Assembly: GCA_011800805.1 (NCBI GenBank)
Contig: MPNW01000210.1
Span: 145,962 to 209,961 of the forward strand
Source: Hirudo medicinalis
Taxonomy: Eukaryota; Annelida; Clitellata; Hirudinida; Hirudinidae
Direction of reading: 5' to 3'
DNA length: 64,000 nucleotides
The translations under genes and the position numbers were made by a program. The notes beneath the pieces were generated by a model. That model worked only from the letters and a program-made list of their open reading frames with translations. It was not told where the DNA came from and made no database searches. Below, in pieces: positions 58,101 to 64,000 of this stretch (the first letter of the stretch is position 1; each line of letters opens with the position of its first letter).

Positions 58101-61100
58101 TGGTGATTATTACAGTGATTATTATGTTGATTTATGATCACAAGCTGATAACCAAATCATTATCATCATTCACACTGACTATTCAACTGTAATTAATTAC
58201 AGCACAATTTTAGCTTATTGAACAAAATATTCAACATTGTCAAAAACATTTGCATTCATTGAAATGATTTGTTCAAAGCGATTGATTACGAGCACAATTC
58301 TAAATCAAGGCGTGAATTATGCATCCCTATTAAATGAGTTTCTAGGTTAATACTTGGAAATTCGAAAAATACTCTTCAACTTTTGAAATGTATTAATTTC
58401 TTGCTTATCATTTGCCTTACAAAGATTTCCAGTGGCAACCTGGCGCCATCCCACAACCAAGGCTCTGCTGATCAGGGCGAGTGGTTTCCATGGAAAGGGG
58501 GTCATGGGAGTCTTCAAAGGTCATTACAACAACCCTTCAGGTCCCCATCATCATTTTCATTAGAAAATTGACAAATCCAACTAAATTGTTTAATTAAAAA
58601 CAATTGGGATATGTTTAAAAGTTTTACATTATAAGGACAGCACCAAGTGGAATCATAAGCACTTGTCACGAGAAGGGAGATGATATAATTCGGCTTATTT
58701 AATCAATTAACATTTAATATTTAACCAATTGACAAGTTGTAAACATTTTAACTTCACCACTTTCAAACTCCAGGCAGTCCGCAGGTGGATGGAGTGACCA
58801 CTTCGGTGACAGTGGAGCAGGAGAAGTACATCTCTGCCATCATTTCCTGCACGCCGCCCGGTAACCAAGAATTAAGTACTTTTCCGAATTTATATCGAGC
58901 AGGTCCTTTCGATCGGAGTCCTCTCTCGTCCTCGCCGTCTTTGCTGAGTAGGACTCTTAAGAAAGGCACGCTCAAGCAGACGAGTCCTTCGCCATTTTTT
59001 CTCGGGACGCTTTTGAGACTTGGCAACGGCCTAAGTAGGTTCTCAGAGAGGATATTTAAGGCATCCGATCCAGAGCTTTGCATGGAGAATCCGTCGTTTC
59101 CATATTCTCGATTGATCTCACAGAAATACATGATAGCTTAACGCTTACAATCTTTCATCAGTGAAATTAACATTAATCTTATTTAAAATTAATATCTTAA
59201 CATCTGAATATCCTTAAATTTATACATCTTGCTCATTTCATACAATTCTATCTTTTTGAAGTGTTTGACATAATGCATCCTTGATTAGTCATAGTTTTGG
59301 TGCATTGTTATTTAGTTAAAGTGATAATCAGTTGAAAATAGTTAAGTCTGCTAATCATTGATCTGTCGTTCGGTTGGGTCTGAGTTATCAATTGCCAAAT
59401 TTATTTTAAAATTCATTTGTTTCTGCAATGATGAATTAATGTTTCATGAGTAAACTGCTGCTGTAATTGTGGCTAAGATAGAGCAGCATGTGATGAGATT
59501 GAGATCTGCCCGTCTCGAATGAGATGATAATCTCAATTTATTCGTAAAAAATGACTGCTAGATTGTTTGATTGAACATCTGTTCTAGTGAGGAGCACGTC
59601 GTTTTTGTTGGCACCCTCCCTGACGACGCCATCGTCCCATTGCAACCCCTACAAACACCCAGCATCCTCTCATCAGAGGGAGACCCTCTCCTCCTTTGCC
59701 AGCCACACCAAGCAGAGTTTCCAGAAAGTGCTAACAAATTTCAAAACGTCGTCCATAAGGGAACATCCGTCGTCCTACTATTCCTCCTCGTCGTCTGCAG
59801 GTGTTTGCAGCAGTTTGGTCTCACTTCACTTCGTACCTGCCTTGCCCACTAACCAATTATATTCTGCAGCCTTCATTCCTATTAATAGTTTTTAATTCAT
59901 TCATTTTCATTCAGTTGGTCTTGTTATTAGGTTATTAGTATTTTCATAATAGTAGTTTACCCGAGATGGTTGTTCAATAGTTATTAGTGCCAGTTAATAA
60001 TGTGTTAATAGGCATATTATTATTATTATTATTGTTATTATTATTATTACTATTACTATTATTATCATTATTAATTATTATTATTAATGTATTATTAGAA
60101 TAGCAAAGTTACTGCCACATGTGGTGTTTGCATGCCTTGTTCTTAAAAGCTTGTGTTGATTGCTATAATTTGATATTGAATGCCTGCCAGATCATGTTAA
60201 CCCGGTTTTTGTTGCTGCTTTAACATGCTTCATTTTTTCATTTGCCGTGACTTACGATGATTAACTTCCTTTTACTAACTGCTACTTCTTACTTTTACTT
60301 TTAGTCTTAGTTAGTAGATTTTCACCTTAATGAAAGTCAATTTTTTATTCAATATTTTTCAAAGTTTATTCGAATATTAAGTTTTTATGCAACCTCGCAC
60401 GTAGCCATGGGCAGGTCCTCCGCGAAGCCGAGGTATGCGGATAGGAGGCCCGTGTCGGTCGTGCCCAAGCACGCTCCCGAGAGTCCGATCCTTTCCAGGC
60501 AAAATGGAGTCGCAGAGTCCAACTTTGTGCCGGACTTTCATCCCAATTTTTACAGGTCCATGCTTTATGTCCTCGGAGAGAAAACCCAGATGAAGGTAAT
60601 GTTTCAGAAAAGTTTAAAAAAGTTTTTTTATATTACATACCTCATGTCTGTAAAATATGAGTGTAGTGTGGTTAATATTTTAAAACCTCCAAGGAAATTG
60701 TATTTGATCTTGTCAGCTACGTAAAATATGTTATGGAATGCATCAAATGCATGCGGTTAAAATTACGTAAATAAACAGAAATTGAATGCCAAGCTATCGA
60801 AGAACTTATGGTCTTAATTATTTTATATTTTGATTCGAAGTGGGATCAAAATATATTCTTCAGTTACTGACCTAGTTTGTCATCTGATATTTTAAAAATA
60901 AAATTCGCTGCTATCGATATTAAACCGAATAATGAAATGATGTCAGGTGTACGTGAAAAATATCATTAACAAGACTTTAAGATTCCAGTCACAATATCAG
61001 GCCCCTATTTGCATGTAAATAAGATACATTATTAACTTATCTCCAGGGCCTGAGAATTGAATCTTTGGGAAAGTGTGACTTTGTCCCAATAGAATTCAAC

Positions 61101-63711
61101 GATGTCAGGAATGTCAGAACCAGTTTCAAGAAGCTGCTCAGGGCTTGCGTCCCTAGCAGCAGCACGGCACCTCCGAGCGCAGCCATGGTGGGGGGCAGCA
61201 CCGACCAGAGCGGCGGAGATGGAAAGAAAGGCGGAATGCTTAGGATGGTGCAGGAGTCAAGATGGATGGATCAGATTGAAAACATTCTCAAAGTAGCTGG
61301 TCTTGCCATCGACCTGATAGACTTGCAAGGTTCATCTGTCATGATCTGCCTTGAAGATGGCTGGGACTTCACTACACAGGTGGGCTGGTGAAATATTTAA
61401 TTAAATTGTCAATTAGGATGCTTGAATTAAATTTAAATGTTTATTATGATGATTAAATTCAAATATTAACATTCAATTATTGCTAATTAAAATTTATTTC
61501 TAATAAGGTGATGTCGGTGGCTCAAATCTTGCTGGATCCATACTACAGAACCATTGGAGGCTTTAAGGTCCTCATTGAAAAGGAATGGCTTGGCTTTGGT
61601 CACAGGTTTAGTCATCGTAGCAACCAAACTGCAGCTAATCAGAACAGTGGCTTTGCACCTGTATTTCTGCAGTTTCTCGATGTTGTGCACCAGGTAATTC
61701 TATATACTTCTAACTCATAAATTGACAACGTTGAGATCAGCTCATGAATATTAACATTGTTAATTCACACAGATCCATAGCCAGTTCCCCATGTCCTTCG
61801 AGTTCAACCAGTTCTACCTTCGATTTTTAGCGTTTCACCACCTCTCGAATCGTTTTCGAACCTTCATGCTCGACAGTGAGTTGAAACGTGTTGAACTGGG
61901 ATGGCACTCGCAGGACTACGACAACTCCGGCAACCTAACGGATGCTCCCTCCACCGAGGAGATGCAAGACATGCCCTCGTGCTCCCCGCTACCCTTTCAC
62001 ACCTACCACAACTCCGATCTGAGTCTCTCCTCGGAAGCTGCAGACACTCTTACCCACCAGAGGGCGCACGGAGCCAAGAATGCCTCTTTGTCCATCTGGG
62101 ATTACATCGATTATCACCACAAAAGATCGCCGGTCTTCTACAACTTTCTCTACTGCCAGAGAGATCATGAAACAGTGAGAGTTGTTCTTTAATAGTGGAA
62201 AATGGTGAACTTAATGTTTGAAAGGATTAAAATTCTTTAAAATCATTATTTGGTTGTTTATTTCCCCAGGTCCTGAGGCCATTTTCAAGCTGCTCGAATC
62301 TCAAGATTTGGGATTATTACCTATCGGAAGACCTCTGCACGGGAACTCCGTACGACCTCGAATTCCGCGACCACGTTCTCAAAGCCGACGAGGATCCGGA
62401 CGTGGCGCCGCTCTCAGAATTTCAAGGCACTCAGGCAGGCAGGAAAGTGATAAATGGTTGCTATGACAACATTGAAGTCCTTCAGCCTGACTCTTGCAAT
62501 CACCTGTTGATGGTGAGTCACCAAACAAATGCTTCTGCTAACTTTAAAAGTTCATTCGCAACTTATTATTATCGAACTCGGCGGTTACCGATGTTATTGC
62601 CAGTAATTCTATTGACATTCTGTTGCTACTCTCGTATGTTTACTTTCTTTGTTAAGTGGGCATCATGTGTAACTGTATCTTGCTAAGACTGTTTGCACTT
62701 CATAAAAAGGAAATCTTCAAGTTGGACTCGGAGCTCAACGGCAGGCCGCCGAGAGGCTGGATCCAACAGTGGGAAAGCCTCGAAGTTCCCACGCACGTTC
62801 TCAGCTCGGCCACCTCTTCCTCCGGTCACCAAGGCTCGTCGTCATGGGAGGAGCAGAGAAGGAGGCTTGCCCTGCAGCAGTCCAACCACAAGAAACTCAC
62901 TGTAAATGGCTTTTACTTAGCCCGTTTTAAATGTTAAATTTGTCTTTTATTTCCTTTTCTGCATTAAACCATCGTTGTCGTCGCCATCGTCATCATTTGT
63001 CGTATGATATGTACATGGTAGTGGTGATCCTAGGTGGAAATGTTGTACAAGAGCAAGCAGTTGGCATCGTCGTCATCTCCCGGTTCCTATGGAGTGTTCG
63101 ACGAGTCAGGGAAGGTCATGTTCTCCCAGCCGCACACCTTCATGCCCCACTACTACACGACACCTGCCCAGTGCAACTACTGCTCTCAACTCCTCTGGGG
63201 ACTTATCAAATCTGGTTTGGTTCTTTATCATCCTCAGTTTAATTTTTGATGTTCAACATTAAATTGATGAATTTAATAATCATCATAAATGATTGTATTT
63301 TTATTTTATTTTAATGTGGGTTGTTTTTTTTTTGTTTTTTTAAGCATTGTGAACTGTGAACTTTTAGTAAAATTGAATTGAAAATGCATTTTTCGTGATG
63401 CTCGTCACATTTAAGATTTGATGCTATCTCTCAAGACTCTGTTGAGTTTAGGAATGAATGCCATTTGATGTAACTTTGTCATAGTTTTATTGTAATAACG
63501 TTAATAACCGAATCAATATTTATAACAACAACAACAATGTTTCCTGAAGGCTTCCACTGCAGTGACTGTGGTTACAGTTGTCACGAAAAATGTCTCCCCC
63601 ACATTCCAAAGAATTGCACTGGAATTAAAAACCTCTCGGAGACCGAGGTCTCGTTGAGTCAGTACGGATCCATTTCATCGACGTCGGGAACTGCCGTTCA
63701 GCACCACTCAG
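41157..63711 (+). CDS. SBF2: SET-binding factor / myotubularin-related pseudophosphatase (SBF1/SBF2, MTMR5/13), 3' end off the window
   Basis: About 36 exons were traced, each with GT-AG edges in matching phase. They start at 41157-41211 ([18 protein letters not shown]), 42691-42776, 44420-44523, 44630-44786, 48553-48655, 48953-49069, 50009-50141, 50324-50432, 50864-50977 and continue to 63550-63711. Domain order: uDENN-DENN-dDENN, SBF2, GRAM, myotubularin phosphatase-like, then a complete C1 zinc finger; the expected C-terminal PH domain would lie off the right edge. Known role: DENN proteins are Rab exchange factors (MTMR5/13 for Rab21 or Rab28), and the dead phosphatase heterodimerises with active MTMR2-type lipid phosphatases. 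The active-site loop lacks both catalytic residues. SBF1 and SBF2 are vertebrate paralogues; an invertebrate gene equals both, so the symbol is only indicative. Confidence 0.93.
43615..43876 (-). CDS. Sacsin-type HEPN exon, antisense within SBF intron 2 (partial)
   Basis: The minus-strand frame encodes 87 codons: a basic N-terminal stretch ([20 protein letters not shown]), then [38 protein letters not shown] and [10 protein letters not shown]. The second half matches the start of the HEPN domain that closes sacsin and related J-domain proteins (pattern RQAxxDLxAAxND...WxCFKxHQAAEKALKA). It is framed by an acceptor (AATTTCAG/AAATG at 43877) and a strong donor (CATCAG/GTATGT at 43614), so it has exon structure rather than that of a processed pseudogene. 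I could not find the continuing HEPN exon downstream or J-domain exons upstream within the intron. It may be one exon of a nested gene or a relic of a duplicated gene. Confidence 0.6.
44787..48552 (+). other. Long SBF intron 4
   Basis: A 3.8-kb intron. It contains (AAC)/(AAT) runs near 46215-46275, GATGATGAC runs near 46660-46730, and three tandem units of roughly AACTTGGAGTTCACTTTTTT at about 46388-46459. Open frames here (for example 45274-45474 and 48040-48345) have hydrophobic, low-complexity translations and no family resemblance. Confidence 0.6.
46388..46459 (+). repeat. Minisatellite, three units of about 22-28 bp
   Basis: The motif (A)ACTTGGAGTTCACTTTT repeats three times (first unit begins CCTGGAGTTCACTTC), the units differing in T-run length. 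This looks like slippage duplication in an intron. Confidence 0.8.
49109..49155 (+). repeat. (AAAT)n microsatellite
   Basis: About eleven AAAT units in the SBF intron 49070-50008. It abuts the tRNA-like SINE candidate at 49180-49322. Confidence 0.9.
49180..49322 (+). mobile_element. tRNA-derived SINE candidate
   Basis: Box A-like TGGCCAAATGG (about 49190-49200) and box B-like TGTTCGAAACC (about 49253-49263) are spaced like a tRNA-type pol III promoter. The tail GGGAAGGAGCGCTACATAAA with ATGAACTAC resembles the SINE 3' tail GCGCTATATAAA seen in many aquatic animals. A weaker tail-like text, CCCCACATAAATGAACTT, occurs at about 44080-44099. No flanking duplication was identified. Confidence 0.55.
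50239..50312 (+). repeat. Tandem repeat, about 20-bp unit x 3.5
   Basis: The unit TTATGATAATTATGCATTTA is repeated, with later units mutated to GACAATTATACATTTG. It lies in the SBF intron just before the 50324 exon. Confidence 0.8.
53079..56195 (+). other. SBF2: SBF2 domain exons
   Basis: Exons 53079-53176, 53422-53576, 53916-54084, 54272-54421, 54612-54679, 54800-54970, 55224-55367, 55550-55743, 55845-56011 and 56122-56195 give the SBF2 region typical of MTMR5/13: [106 protein letters not shown] and [20 protein letters not shown]. The 54800 exon most likely ends at the GTGGAG donor, since that keeps phase 0 with the next exon. Confidence 0.85.
56279..57265 (+). other. SBF2: SBF GRAM/PH-G domain exons
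   Basis: Exons 56279-56474, 56580-56713, 56795-56976 and 57075-57265. The GRAM fold shows [55 protein letters not shown] and [24 protein letters not shown] domains of myotubularins bind phosphoinositides or membranes. The last exon adds a basic linker ([17 protein letters not shown]) before the phosphatase domain. Confidence 0.85.
57344..62512 (+). other. SBF2: SBF myotubularin phosphatase-like domain exons (catalytically dead)
   Basis: Exons 57344-57551, 57940-58020, 58425-58540, 58774-59034, 59588-59807, 60405-60595, 61047-61379, 61508-61693, 61773-62174 and 62270-62512. Seen: [131 protein letters not shown] and [15 protein letters not shown]. The catalytic CSDGWDRT loop of active myotubularins is LEDGWDFT here, so the Cys nucleophile and the Arg are gone. 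Exons 58774-60595 form a Ser-rich insert longer than I recall for vertebrates. Confidence 0.88.
58030..58140 (+). repeat. GATTATTATG-type minisatellite
   Basis: Units of about 15 bp (GATGATTATTATGGT and variants) repeat some seven times in the SBF intron following exon 57940-58020. Confidence 0.85.
62710..63711 (+). other. SBF2: SBF C1 (phorbol-ester/DAG-type) zinc-finger exons
   Basis: Exon 62710-62901 is a linker; exons 63034-63214 and 63550-63711 encode a full C1 motif from 63133 to 63617. His opens [17 protein letters not shown], followed by [16 protein letters not shown] and a final Cys in IPKNCTG, giving all the H/C zinc ligands with normal spacing (C-x2-C, C-x2-C-x4-H-x2-C-x7-C). Whether it binds diacylglycerol cannot be told from the motif alone. 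A Ser-rich segment follows before the window ends. Confidence 0.88.
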
Positions 63712-63819
63712 GTTTGTTATCAGTTTATCTATCAGGTTTCATTTATTTTAATTAACATGATTTCGAGTATTTCGCGGTCGACCGATGGCGAATGCTTTGG
63801 AAATTTTAATTCAAATTAT

Positions 63820-63915
63820 TTCAATGATTCCCCGCTTGATTTTGTCCGTGTTGCACCGACAATAGAACATTTTAAAAAACTACTTAAAACCTACCTGTTC
63901 AGTCGATCGTCCTGA
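63820..63915 (+). mobile_element. 3' end of a non-LTR retrotransposon ORF2 (truncated)
   Basis: One frame reads FVRVAPTIEHFKKLLKTYLF with SRSS and a stop at 63913-63915. The pattern of small residues, then F-K-x-x-L-K-T-x-L-F, then stop is the usual C-terminus of reverse-transcriptase ORF2 proteins in CR1/jockey-like LINEs. The copy is heavily 5'-truncated and lies in an SBF intron. T-rich DNA follows. Confidence 0.55.
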
Positions 63916-64000
63916 ATTCAATTTTTGATTGTGTTTGTTTTTAATCATTACTTTTTACTTTTTACTCAGACTCACTCAATGATTGAACTTAATTGCTGGT

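Noticed and set aside
58425..58571. Frame reading [19 protein letters not shown] as SBF exon
   Set aside because: The correct frame for this exon is [20 protein letters not shown], entered through the ACAAAG acceptor at 58424, which matches the myotubularin fold and keeps phase.

Overview
The window is animal nuclear DNA. It is AT-rich and dense with GT-AG introns. It is full of ATT/ATG/AAC-type microsatellites, and its proteins are bilaterian families: a neurobeachin-like BEACH protein, sigma non-opioid receptors, a collagen/C1q secreted protein, a class III POU factor, a taxilin, the ER co-chaperone ERdj3/DNAJB11 and the MTMR5/MTMR13 (SBF) pseudophosphatase. Sigma-1-type receptors, C1q proteins, a sacsin-type HEPN exon and a C1 domain in the SBF protein, together with the intron-rich, AT-rich style, suggest a marine or freshwater lophotrochozoan such as an annelid. 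That placement is inference; nothing in the window names the species.

Layout. (1) 108-19952, minus: a large NBEAL1/2-type gene of about 50 exons covering almost the whole protein; its last exon(s) lie off the left edge. (2) 21069-21952 and 22801-23794, plus: two tandem sigma-receptor genes with identical intron positions. The first is head-to-head with NBEAL. (3) 24200-25744, minus: a three-exon secreted collagen-C1q gene, convergent with the second sigma gene; their ends share a palindromic poly(A) signal. (4) 25.7-30.8 kb: gene-poor DNA with microsatellites, repeat candidates and a possible sigma-receptor exon relic. (5) 30849-32036, minus: an intronless POU class III gene with a TATA/CCAAT promoter. 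(6) 33585-36294, minus: taxilin. (7) 37891-40161, minus: DNAJB11. (8) 41157 to the right edge, plus: the SBF1/SBF2 (MTMR5/13) gene, head-to-head with DNAJB11, with DENN, SBF2, GRAM, dead myotubularin phosphatase and C1 domains; the C-terminal exons lie beyond the window. A sacsin-like HEPN exon lies antisense in its second intron.

I see no operon-like system and no wholly new system. NBEAL and SBF both act in membrane traffic, taxilin in syntaxin-linked traffic, and DNAJB11 and the sigma receptors in the ER, so most of the window encodes housekeeping secretory or membrane-traffic proteins. The points most worth checking are the sigma tandem pair lacking the conserved ligand-site glutamate, the C1 domain and doubly dead active site of the SBF protein, the antisense sacsin-type exon, a 69-nt in-frame intron in DNAJB11, and three single-base apparent frameshifts plus a 127-bp duplication at an N that point to assembly error.
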